64,000 nucleotides of DNA from positions 434,001 to 498,000 of the forward strand of contig CAJNOJ010000017.1 of the NCBI GenBank assembly GCA_905250025.1, read 5' to 3'. Source of the stretch: Adineta ricciae (lineage: Eukaryota > Rotifera > Eurotatoria > Adinetida > Adinetidae). Each line of letters starts with the position of its first letter. Position 1 is the first letter of the stretch. The position numbers were made by a program, and so were the translations under genes. Of this stretch, positions 50,505-62,800 are shown piece after piece. The notes under the pieces were generated by a model. The model saw only the letters and a program-made list of their open reading frames with translations. It had not been told where the DNA came from and ran no database searches.

Positions 50505-51480
50505 TCATGCAACATGTTTCACTTGATGAAGATTTTCTAAATATTCCGCTCGCTCCTTGAAAGCGTAGACTTTGATCTCGTCATTAATGGCAATCATGTT
50601 CATTATTCGGTTAAGATTTTCAATTGAAATTTGCCGGAGAATATAAACAACTACAAGATACAAATTATCGTCAACAAAAACCATCATTTAATGTCTACTT
50701 GATTGCGAAATATTGAAATTATCCTCATAAAAGTATACATTCAGCCAACGGCATAGATTCAATACGATATTATACGCATCAATACACGTACCATCATTAA
50801 ACTCACTAGACTTGGTTGAATTTATAGATCAAAATTAGAAGTTCGACACGACTTACATGAGATCGCGTTTTTTGAGACTATCATTTTCATTAGTATTCTC
50901 GTCGATATGATTATTAACAAAGCTATCTCCTTCCGCTTCGGACTTTTGACATTTGTTGAATACGTGTCGAATTGTATTCAAATACTTCATAGCATACAAC
51001 TGACATGCTTGTTTGAGGACAACTGAAATTTCCCGAAACAATGAATTCGTTTTGAAAAATGAAATTCCTCGAACCGAATTGAAATCGATGTGAAAGTTGA
51101 ATTAACGTTGAAATATTCTCCTCATTAATTTCCGGATTGAATAACGGATAGATAAACTCGAGTAGTAGAAGAAATTCATCGAGTTGAATGTCATTCAATG
51201 TCAAATATTCATCTTTCGGAGACAGTTTCAAAAGTTGTTCACAAAGAATCGGCGAAGCAGCTGCTAATAATGCTTTATCGCACCAAATAATCTGCTGTTG
51301 AAAATTGATTTTTACATTTGCAAATGGACGTTCTTGAGAAAAATACTCGTGAGCATTGATTTTCATCGTTGGTTTGAAATATTTCGATGGTATATTGTGC
51401 ATGTTTATCGATCGTGAACGCTTTAGATTTGCGTTCGCTTGTTTCTTATTGAGTGAGTTCGTTCCTGTTGTTAGATGCAT
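50505..51480 (-). CDS. BTB/POZ-domain protein
   Basis: Four minus exons, 51480-51075, 51022-50857, 50805-50699 and 50650-50505, encode 274 residues. After a basic leader (KRSRS) the BTB fold reads PFANVKINFQQQIIWCDKAL, LAAASPILCEQLL, LTLNDIQLDEFLLLLEFIYP and STLIQLSHRFQF, with the usual H/D-K-x-L-LAAASP core. The following part (LKQACQLYAMKYLNTI) fits the start of a BACK domain. The rest is short and lacks Kelch, MATH or zinc-finger modules. BTB proteins often adapt substrates to Cullin-3; that role is inferred from the family. The ATG at 51480 is the first real ATG; the frame upstream begins with TTG. Confidence 0.82.
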
Positions 51481-53291
51481 TACAGTGACGAATAGAAAAA
51501 CAGAAAAGATGATAGAACGAAGCTTTCGGAGTTGTTTTATATGAAAAATTAGATATGTTAATATAAGCGCCAAAGAAAAACAGATCAATAATCAATATTG
51601 TTATTATTATCATCGAATATTTAGTCCAGCCAATCGAATGTTTATTCTTTCAACATACAAAGCAAAGGAAAGGCCTGGAAATGTCATCTAGCAGAGTTAT
51701 TCTCAACATTTGTCTGTACATATTTGTATACAAATAAGTTTTCGCGGTTCATTTTGTTTTCTCTTAATAGGCATAATCATGTGGACAATATATACAATTA
51801 AGTATGACGGATTCTTTCAATTAGAAGAGAAGAACAGATTAAAAAGACCTATTTTTGAAAAGCCACCAATGATGTCATAGCTCGGATGACGTTCAAAAAT
51901 AGAGCTGAAGATCAGAGTGGGTGGAAAGAGACATTATTGGAAAAACTGATTATCTCTGAAGGAGTTCGACAAGTTTTTGTGCAAGTCAATTGTTGATGAG
52001 TTTTCTGCGATAAAAAGACTATAAAGCGCGTCGCTATTAGGAGATGATGAGAAATTCTTTCCTGAAGATTCAATGAACTAGCGTATCGATTCCCCTCATG
52101 ACTAGCCCGACGGTGATTACATTAAGGCATGTTAATCCTCTTATATTTTTTATTTGATCTCGTTTTTGAAACAAAATCTTATTAGTTAAAGTACGTTGTA
52201 ACACTTTATTGTACCGTATTGAATAATTTAATTAGAAATAGAAGTCAAATTTTCCTTTCGGAATAGGAAAAGATGCATTTGACAAAAAATCTAGTCCGTC
52301 TCTTTCTTCTTTTTATAGCAGGGAACAAAGTATTGCTAACCATTTACTCTCTCGTTTTTTAATCGAAGCGGAGTCTTTTATCCCATTTTATCTACAAAGG
52401 ATTAGTTTAAAAAGCTTTTCTACGTGTTTATCGACTATTACACATAATTAATTGACATTATGTGCGTAGTACTTTTTTTTAAATTCATTATTCTGCATGA
52501 TTTCATTTGGCTAATGTTATCAAATGATTTCTTTTTTTTTATCTACTAAACGATGACCATACAGAATGTGTCGAGGATATTCGTATTTGTACATAAACAG
52601 ACAAACATTTAGCATATTTTATGGTTGATTACCTCGCGTTTGATTAAGAGAAGACTAGCCCGGAGAAGAATATATGGTTAAAGAACTAAGAGGATAAATT
52701 GATGTAAAAAAGAATGTCATTTATCATGTAATTAGAACACCGTAAACACCAGCATAAATATACAAAAAGCTCAGCATCACTTTTCCTAACATTAACAAGC
52801 GGGAGCGTGCCAGAAAGAGCGAGAGAAAGCAGAGAGAACAGTGCTCTCCATACTTTTTGATAGATATATATCATTGGCGTTACCAATAGAAGTAACTAAC
52901 GGAAGATGCATTGCGTCGTCTCTATCAGATTTTTCCTGTCGTCTTTCTTTTTTATTCTTCTGTTCTCTATGTGTGACTGTTCGGCTTCTGTGCCAGTTGA
53001 TGACGAACGAGCAGAACGACTTTTTTCATTATTTGAAAAAGTAGACAGACATATAGATATATATCTGTATACAAAAGAGAGAAGTTCTTTTTCAAAAAAT
53101 GAGAGAGAAAAGAACAAGTAGTTTGTTTTTCTAGAAATCCTACTTGAACTTGAGATTTATTATATCATTAGTCTTCTTATAGTTTAAATAAACAAAAGTA
53201 TTTCAATAATTATTATGTTAATATTCTACTGAATGTCTTGACGGTTCAAGTCGGTTTATTTTTGGCTTTCTGGTAGCCATTCACTTATCGA
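51481..53291. other. Intergenic, 1.8 kb
   Basis: Divergent spacer between the BTB gene and the K2P channel gene. Overlapping frames of 60-75 codons on both strands near 52690-53120 have no support. Nothing recognisable. Confidence 0.35.
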
Positions 53292-54848
53292 ATGATTTTC
53301 GGTACGCAAAACATACGCACATTTGCACTGATGTTCATTGTGCTTGCTTATTTAATGTTCGGTGCAGCTGTATTTGATGCTCGTAAGTTCATTTTTTTGC
53401 CCTTGTTTCTTATCATTGAAAATGACTTCATATTTTAGTCGAATCAAAAGAAGAAGCGCGTATTCGTGATAATCTCCGGACTAGAATGGCTCGTATCTTG
53501 TATAAAAACGATACCATTCACAATGAAACACTCTTTCATATGTTGACAACAACAATCTTCGAACATCGACATGTACGTACAGGTACAGCAAAACAATGGA
53601 CGTTTCCTGGTGCTTTCTATTTTTCCACCCTAGTTGTCACTTTGATTGGTGAGTTGAACTTTGAAACTCGTATGGATTCACTTGAATTGATCTTCTTAGG
53701 TTATGGACATACAACTCCAAAAACAAGTACGTTTGAGTTTGAATCCGTTCGTGAAACTATCAATGAGAGTTTGTTCTTTAGTTGGTGGAAAGATTTTTTG
53801 TATGGTTTATACAGTAGCTGGCGTGTAAATACCTTTCGAACCGAGAAAAAAAACTGAATCAATTGAAGATGTTATTTTCTTGTAGACCCTTGAATTTAAT
53901 CATGTTTCAATCTGTCGGTGAACGTTTGAATGCTATTATTTCATTTGTTTTATCTCGTATAAAACGTCTACTACGTCTTCGTCGCCATAAAGTTTCGAGT
54001 TTCGAGCTAATTGCTGTAGAATTTGGTATGACAACGATGCTGATACTCGGTGGCTCATTCATATTTTGTAAACAAGAAAAGTGGACGTATTTCGAATCGA
54101 TCTACTATTCGTTCGTTACTTTTTGGACAATTGGTAAGACATATTATTTCTACTGATATGTTTTTACATATCGAAGTTATGTTTTCTACGTTTAGGATTT
54201 GGTGATTTTGTTCCATTGGCCAATATGCAACGTACAGGCCATTCACTTTACTCGCGTTGGGGTTATTTTATATTCACTGTTTCGTTTATTTTGTTCGGTT
54301 TAGCAATAATGGCTTCATCGTTGAATCTCTTAGTACTTCGTCTAGCTCAATTTCATTCGGAAAATGGTACAGCTGGTATATCGGCATTGCTTGGTCGAAA
54401 TGAAGAAGACCTCATCGCAGCTGCTATTGCTCATCATCGAGCGTCGATTCATATACAACAGCGTAATCGTATATACTCGAACAACAGTATAAAACAACTA
54501 GAAAAGTCTCCTGAAACCTATAAATTTATGCGAACATACTCCTGGAACTCGGCGACATCGTCAACATCATCCGCCGTATCATATTCGCCATCAAAAATGA
54601 CAATTCATTGTAAAAGAACTTCTAGCGATCGAATGGTTTGTTCCGGCTTGTCGTTGTTTCACATTCAGAAACGCAGACGACGCTACTATCATTTACGTCG
54701 ACCACCTCAAAACATTAAACACTTACTTTATCTCGATCGTTTCCTGGACGATCATGAAGCACCCGCAACACAAAAAGCATGGAACGATCACCATGCGAAT
54801 CACGTCCTTGGCATAAACACACAGATACACGAAAGAATTTCCATATGA
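53292..54848 (+). CDS. Two-pore-domain K+ channel, TASK-like (KCNK)
   Basis: K2P channels carry background K+ current that sets resting potential. Six exons, 53292-53382, 53439-53648, 53700-53726, 53782-53824, 53886-54133 and 54196-54848, encode 423 residues. M1 contains YLMFGAAVFDALES, like TASK YLLVGAAVFDALES. The first filter is TLIGYGH and the second is TIGFGDF. Between them KIFCMVYTVAGVPLNLIMFQ and GERLNAI are K2P-typical. M4 includes FGLAIMASSLNLLVLRL. The TASK subgroup is favoured by GYGH, GFGD and the LNLLVLR end of M4. An Asn-linked site (NDTIHNET) lies in the M1-P1 loop. The cytoplasmic tail is basic with an RKRRRRYY-like cluster. The pH-sensing His after filter 1 (GYGH) is present. 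Confidence 0.94.
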
Positions 54849-57800
54849 TTCAATAATGTGCAATCAAAATAAAGAAGAAAAACCTGCGACAGCTGACGGC
54901 CGATGCAAGCACATTAAAGAAGAGTGATGATTTCTAACGTACGTTTACTAATGCGTATAGTGATGTGTGCGTGTGTGATGAAATCGATGCATTTTTCTAT
55001 TGTATGCATGCGTAATGTGTCTTTGTTTGACTCTTGACACATGTTGTTGATCGATCCATTCATCGATAAAAGCAATAGAATAGACTTTCAAACATGTCAA
55101 AATTGATTTCTAATGGATATGTGCCATTTTGTCTCTTGTCAACAAAAGTTTTTTATCAATACAAATTGTTTTCTCCTATTCGACCTTTCTTCTTCTTTTT
55201 GCACTAGAAAGAGACCATTTTGAAATGACAGTGATCTATTACATATTGTCAATGTTGGGGAATGGATTCACTTGCGCTTCATGGTCGAACATATGTTCTC
55301 CTACACTTTCGAACTAAGACATCTGTTCGGGTGCACGGTTTTATGAGGTATTCAAACTTGTATGACGTCGTCAAGCACGCGACATTTCAAGTGTCCATGA
55401 TTCACTCATACACTTGTCTTCGAAAGTATCGACTAAAGTTCAAATTTCTGTCTGTCCATGTTTTAATCGCTCCTTTTTTTCACACGTATAAGCAAAAAAC
55501 TGTATCATCAAGAACGACAAACCACACACAAGGAGAGAGGGGAGAAAACGAATGAGTGAGCATGATATATCATACACCAACGTGAAAAAAAAAGTCGAGC
55601 CATAGACACACAGAAAAAAAAAAGAATGAAGGACATAAATCATAGTTCTAGAAAAGAGAGAAAAATATATAGGATTTTTTTTTCAAAGAAAGTCATATGT
55701 TAAAGGAGGATCATCACCAGGCGTAGAATACGTAGAAGGGAACGATACTATTTAAGAATAAACAACAACACTAGTCGTCATGAAGTACACACACATGAAT
55801 AGAAACGAAACTGTCGAGGCTTTTTCCAAGAGAAAATACCGCATTAAAAGTGGTATTGTATTTGCCTTTGTTTAATAGAGGAATGTCAAGAGTTCAACAA
55901 ACNATTAGAAATATGACAACATTCAAGTGAATCGTATCTGACAATGAAACCATGTCATATGTTGATTTCCATTATTGCTATCATCATTATTCTATTTTGT
56001 CAGTCTACTCAAGAATTGACTTCGGCGATGTCAAGCAAGTCGAAGAGAAAAAAAAATAGAAGAAGAACAAGTTTTACTTGTGCGTTCTGTTTTCTTTCTG
56101 CGATGGTAAGAAAAGCATACAAGGATGTGTGATAGTCGTACATTGAATGAATGAAGTATGTGTCTGTGCGTTAGCAGACCGAACGATAATGGAAGAACAG
56201 AAAACAAAAACAGGCACTGTGCAATACATGACGAATAAAAAAAATACTGGCACACTTTCGTTGTTGGTTTAAACTGTGAAAAAGAGAATATGTATTCATG
56301 TTATTTGACTGTATGAGTAAAAAAATGCGTATCTGGAAAAAATTTTCTTCCTTGTTCAGAAATGACATGTTTCATACGAGTTTTTCTTTTTCGCCTACCA
56401 ACCTTAATAACTTTGATGATTAATGCAGATTGTTGTCGATTCCAATGAGACGTAAACATGCTATTTGTCTAGAATAAACAAATGTTTATTATTTTTTCAT
56501 TTGGAAAGCAACTCTTATCGTTGAGATTTCATTTTTACTCGAAAAAAAAGGCAAAATCGCAAATGTATAACAAATTCAGCGATCAAATAATAACAAAAAA
56601 AAGACATGATTATTAATCTTTGTCGTTGTTACTCTCCCTGGCAAAATAATCATCGTTATCAAGATGATCAAATCGACATAGTTTCGATGCTATTGACATG
56701 GCCGAATCGGAATGTAATTGTAAAAGAAAAACATGAACGATTGAAGTGTATACTTGTTCTCTATCTCTTCATGTTCATCGTTAAACAGGTGCATTGATTG
56801 ATTCTTGTGATTTACAATATGTAATCATCGACATTCTCGTTTGACCCGTTCATACAAACAAGAACATGATGACTAAAGTTACTTATTTGTTCTTGGAACT
56901 TATGAGAATGTAAACGGTGTTCGCTCACTTAGGTACTTGATGACCTTCGTTTTATAATTGCCATTCGAACGTTACTTTGAATTCTCATCTAAATAAAGAG
57001 AAAGAAAATATTTCGTTTTCAACGCACAGATTGCTTTTTACTCGCTACGCAACGATTGAAAGTGGTAATCGATTATTCATGAGAAATGTTTGACATGGGA
57101 GAAATATTAGTCTCAATGGAGAAGAAACAAAGCAATTCTTATCAATGTAATTCCAGGCGTGTGTGTCGAGAATATCAAAATATCAGTTTTAAGAAATATT
57201 TTTCGTCCGTGTGTTAACGTTATCTGGGGAAAAACATCTTCTATTTGAATAGGATATTATTTGAAGAACAAATCAAGTTGATTCTTTATTTACACGTGCA
57301 GACTAATATTTAGTTTGTGCATGACTCACACATCATGTTAAATCTTAACTTAGTTTATCCTGAACATTCCTCATAGAGCACGTCGTTTATGTAAAAACAA
57401 TTTTCAAAGAATTCATCAAGAGATTACCAGAAGACAGTAAAAATTTTTCAATATGATAAAGTGATAGCTTAGATTATACTGACATGGTTATTAGTAATCG
57501 ACTTAGTTCCTAATGATGTCATATTTTTCTTTTTTACTCGAAGTAAAATGAATACAGATGTATGTTTGTGCGCTAATATTTGACATCACTTCTATTTACA
57601 TACGTTCGGGCAGATCATCAGATGTTGCTTTGAGGTGGATGTCTGATGTAAAAGAAGAACAAATCGATATGATGGATATTTACTTCTCATTAAGATCGAA
57701 CAAAGATTCGAAAAAAGCTTTTGTTTTGTTCGAGAATTATTCGACGCTCCACATGAGACTGACAATCTATTTCCCGTGAGAACTGCGTGCTAAATCATGA

Positions 57801-59880
57801 TAAAATGCAATCTATTGATTATATTATTTGGTCATAAGGATAATTAAGTTTTTCAGCAACGACTACTGGCTGATCAATCAGTGAAGATAGGATTTGACGC
57901 GATGAAAGCTGAAGTCTACTTACCATTCGAGTCGTTCTGACCGTTTCTTATCAGACGCTTCCAATTGAACGTATTGTTAGAGAGATTATTTAATGGAAAT
58001 ATAGTTTTTTTCTGAGGACATTTGCTTTTCCTTCGTTCTATTCTTCTCTGATTTATAATTCTATTCTTTTGTTAAACCTCCTACTTTTTCTAATTCATTC
58101 GCCTATCGAAAACAAGCAACAACTATACAAGAATTTCGAAACAAAAAAACAAGTTCATCCTCTTTCTGTCAATCACTATCAAATACATTCCCAAAACTTT
58201 CAACTTTACCTCCAATGAAGACACTCAACTTATCTCAATAATGGAAATACAGCAATAACTTCTCTGGCAATTACATAGTCGTGCTCATCGCTCATAAAAA
58301 GAAAATTGTCAAATCCACAGTGAAAAGAAGAGAGAAATCTTAACGTAAAAAAATGTGTCTCCTCATGCTAAAAAGAATTCCACGCTCGTTGGTAGATATC
58401 ATACTTTTTTTATCTCAAAACGCCACACATGCTTCTCAGGAATATGCAATAGACTCGTCATTGTTTCGTTTAAAAGATATACATTCAATCTCCACATCTT
58501 CTCTAAATGATCGTATGAATTTATGATTTGTAAAGCTAGGATCAACGTTATTATTGTCTCGATCTACTAGACCTTGAAAGGGTGTCATTGTTGACAAGAG
58601 TTAATGAAACATAACGAAAGTTTAACGGGTTTGATACCCAACTTGAAGCGGACAACAAGTATGTAACTATCTATAAGACACAAGCATGTTACGATAACAT
58701 GAAGTTTCTAAAATAATACTTTGAATCGAGATGCGAGTCTGAATTTCAGGCGATAGAAAAGCACACGTATCTGTATATTAGAGGAATTTAGTCTATTTAT
58801 CATGATAGTAATATCTAATGCAAATATCTTGAGTGAAAGAAATTGCAAGTGACTTTAATCAACGGAAATTATTTTTTCAGAAAATTTCTTTTTTTCTTCT
58901 CATTTTAAACTTACTTTAATACGAGAACAAGCATGCTTTCATAGTTTTTATCTCGCAAGTTTGTTAAGTTTTTAATAATACATTAGCATACCGCCTCTAT
59001 TCTATGCATGATATGCTTTATCGTGCGCATATGTGACTGTTATTCAACAGAGAAATATTCAAAACTCGTTTTTAATATTATTATAACAAAATTTTCAGTT
59101 CAAAACATCAATACATTCTGACGGAAAGGTTGTCATTCATCTGTACGTAACGCTTGATGTTTACCATAATGCATCTTTTCAGGATATACGACACTTTCAT
59201 ATATTATGGAGAAGATTTTAAAAATGTCGATGTCATTCAGTTTCATTCTTTATCCTTACCTTTTTCCGCTTGTGGTTGCAGCGAGTATGTCGCTGAGAGA
59301 GGAATTAGTGCAGAAAAAAATGGGAGTGAAATTTTCTGTGACTTTCATTAGTCTAAAGAAAAATAAATAGCAACTCGCGTTTTCTTCAATTGCGCAAATC
59401 TATGTAACAACACCAATACAAACCTTAAATTCCATTCCAGTGATGATTTTTGCTACTAAGATTTCCAGATTTCTTTTTATTCGGGCAAAGAAGAAGCAAT
59501 CTGAAGAAGAAAGAAAAAGCCAAGCATTGATAATTAAAGCACATAGATTTATTTGATTAATAGTTTTTGTTTTGTAATATAAGAATTGAAAACGATTAAA
59601 TTAAACATGAAACGAAAAAGAAAAATCGGGGTGGAGGGGGTCGGGGGGAAGGGCGACAATGAAATGCACTACTCATTTTGTGTTGTATTCATTCTGACGG
59701 CAAAGTGAAAAGTAAAACTAAACAAAAGTTAAAAGCCATATCATCACAACAATGAATATGAAATCAGACGAAAAGGTAAATTTTGTAGAATTATTTGCGA
59801 GAACGAAGGAAACACAATGTAAATGTCAAATCAATATCTTTTTTCTTTGTCTACTGAGCGTAGCAACAAGAGAGAAAACC
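54849..59880. other. Gene desert, 5 kb
   Basis: The longest non-coding stretch of the window. It is A-rich with several poly-A runs (for example near 55590-55690), one undetermined base at 55903, and only short, motif-free frames. No transposon ends or RNA genes are recognised. The only striking element is the G-rich motif at 59628-59653. Confidence 0.4.
59628..59653 (+). other. G-quadruplex-forming motif
   Basis: Four G-runs of 4, 5, 6 and 3 bases are separated by loops of 4, 2 and 2 bases, fitting the G3+N1-7 rule. It is isolated in AT-rich DNA, about 230 bp downstream of the myosin VI stop codon. The G-rich strand is the template strand for myosin VI. Confidence 0.75.
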
Positions 59881-62800
59881 TTATTTATAAGTTTGAAGCA
59901 ATTTGACGACATATTTTGAACTAATTTGCGAGAAATTCGACTCTAGATATTTTCGTCCACCATGTTTGAGCCATTCTTGTTCGAAATCACTTTCGAGAAT
60001 TTCGGCACCTTTCTTCGATGCCAAGCCTGTTTCATCTAAACTCAATTCACACATATTCATGTCATCAACACCTGCGACAAGAAGCACAGCTTCTTTATTA
60101 GGATGAATTTCCATTTGACGAGCGATCCATTTGTCTATACACATGATGCGTTCATTTCTCTTGAATATTCATTGGAAATCTTACCGTCAAAATGAGCGTA
60201 CCACCAGCCTTTCTTCTTTTGTTCAGTATTACCATCGCGGTTTTGATCATTAGGACGAATAAATGGTATACGAAAATAGCGTTGCTCAGAAGACTCACTA
60301 GTACCACCGCCTTTTTTCGAATTTGCACTTGCTGTTGCTTGAGGTCTTCGCATGGCAGTTGTACTTGATGCCGTCGAGGCAGCAGCTGATGGTATCGTCG
60401 AATTTGGAACGGCTATAGTGAAAAATTACAAACAAAATGTGCCGATGTTGTATATCTTCGATGGCTTACAGTTATTTAAAATATCTTTTGGTGCGCGTTC
60501 CTCATCGGCATCATCGTGCTTATCATCTGCTGCTGAGGGATTCTTTCCTTTGCGATTTTTTGATTTCCATGCATGATAAACTTTCAAACGTCGATGGAAT
60601 TCTTCTCGACAAGCTTCGAGTAATTCCAAGTCTAGTTCAAAATAGGTTAAATGTTTCTTTTCTTTTCTTTTCTCTTTCATTGCAATTACCACAAGATGTA
60701 TTGATCAAATCACGTAGTTGTGCATACGTTCGTTTACTTAAATCGTACTTGGAGGTCACAGCAGGACGACGCGTTCGTTGTAAATGCGGTAAATCAGCTT
60801 CACCACCTGTTTCTAAAGCGAGACGTCGTGCTAGATCATAATCACGACGTTCACGTTCATTCATTTCGGCCAGACGTGCTTCTTCATCCGATTCTTTTGT
60901 TTGCCGTTCTTTCTGAGAAAACAAAGCAAATTGCTTCGAATATTTGTTTGGTGCATCTTACCTGACGCTTAGTTTCTTCGGCTGTCAACTTTCCTTTCGA
61001 TTGTTCTTCTTTTAGACGCTGTGCAATAGCCGTTCGTCTAGAGTTTTCAATGACATTCTTATTGAAATTTCGGCACAAAGTGAAAATTTACTGTCGAGAT
61101 TCTTCTTTTTCTTCCTCGATGCGTTTTTCTTCCGCTAGTTTTTTCCTTTTTTCACTTTCAAGTTCCATCTAAAACACTCTTTGAGTTCTTTCGTATGATC
61201 ACTTCTTTCGACTTTACTTGGATTTTCTTTAATCGTTCTTCCTCTTCTTTGATTTCTTGTTCAGCAAGCACTTGTTTTAGTCGCCGAAATTCTCGATCAA
61301 TTGAAGTGACAAGATCGTTATACGCACTATCAATCCGTACAGCTGATATAGATGTGTTCTAAATAAGGGATCGATTAGCGCACATAATATCTCCTAGCGA
61401 TGAACATGACGCCTATTCACAACGTACAGTTATTTCGTTGGTTAATTGATCAACTCGTTGACGTAATTGTTGTACTTGTTTCGAAACTTGTTCTTTGTTG
61501 ACTTTCATTTGTCCAACAATTTTTTCCATAGATGCCACTTGTTCGTGTAAGGCTTTGACTTTAACCAAACCCCGAATTCTAACGGAAAAAAAACGAGATT
61601 CTATCGAAAAATCGTAGTTGGTCTTACCGAGGTGCATAGCGTCTATACACTAAATGCATGCGAATATGACTTTGAATGTTGATTAAACATTGACGTCGAT
61701 AGATGATTTTGTTTTTAACTAAACAAAGACGAAAGTCCGTTCGCTGTGCTCATATTTTACTGTTTGTTTATTTACGTTTGATGACGGATAGGACACACCA
61801 TTGTGCTTTTTTCCAGCGTGTCCACAGGAGCCATTTTTTCACTTTATTTATAAGAATTGCCAGATTTTTCGGATCAGATTTCATCAGTTCATCGAATTCG
61901 GCAAATTTGCCCGGGCGAAAAAATACTTTCGTTAAGCCAAATTTAAAATCGCTATCCCGAAGATTCAAAGCTTTAAACAACGCTTTACAAAATAATCGCG
62001 GATCCAGTCGTGCTAATTCTTTTGGCAAATAGGATTTATACATAGCATATAATTCCGCGAACGGCGTGCGCGATGGAAATCCCTGTTGCATTAAATCCAA
62101 CACTGATACCATACCTAGCAGATAGAAAAAGAAAATGAAATTAGAAACGAGCGAAAGATTGAGCGGTGATTTTGATCGTACCGCTACATTGTAATTGACT
62201 TAGAATTTGTCCACCTTCGAATAGGTTTGGGACCATGCGAAGATTCGGTTTGATACAACGAATGAAACTAATACCCTATAGAAATTTTGCTTAGCGATAT
62301 GTCACAGATCGTTGATGAGCTGTTGGTACTTACAGTATTTCGTAGTTTATTCATAAGATCAGCTAATTGTGAACGAAATTTCGAACCGACCGAGATGAAA
62401 TTTAATTTTCCAGCCGATTGTTCACGCTCGGCTGTTTTTGGAAATAAGTTTTTGATAAATGGATTTTTACATTCTTGAATGAGTATTAGAAGTGATGCAT
62501 GTAATGAATCATTGTTTTTCTCGATGAATTGCGACTATGAAAAGATAAAATTCAGATTTGTCAACAAATTCACTTGATTTGATAAACATACGGTTGAATA
62601 AACCACACTACCAGCAAAGTGTTGGATCAAGAAGCCTTCATCATCTCGTGTTTCACGTGACACACGTAACTTTGATTTTCTCGGGAACTAAACAACAACA
62701 ATTTTTTCAAATACCATGATAGTCAAGTGAAACAATTCTGCGTACATCGAGTCTCGGGTGTCCTTTATTACGATTGTGCACTTCCATAGTGAAATGCTCG

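Noticed and set aside
52841..53121. Overlapping frames on both strands
   Set aside because: Same DNA open in several frames, TTG starts, T-rich composition; no conserved motif.
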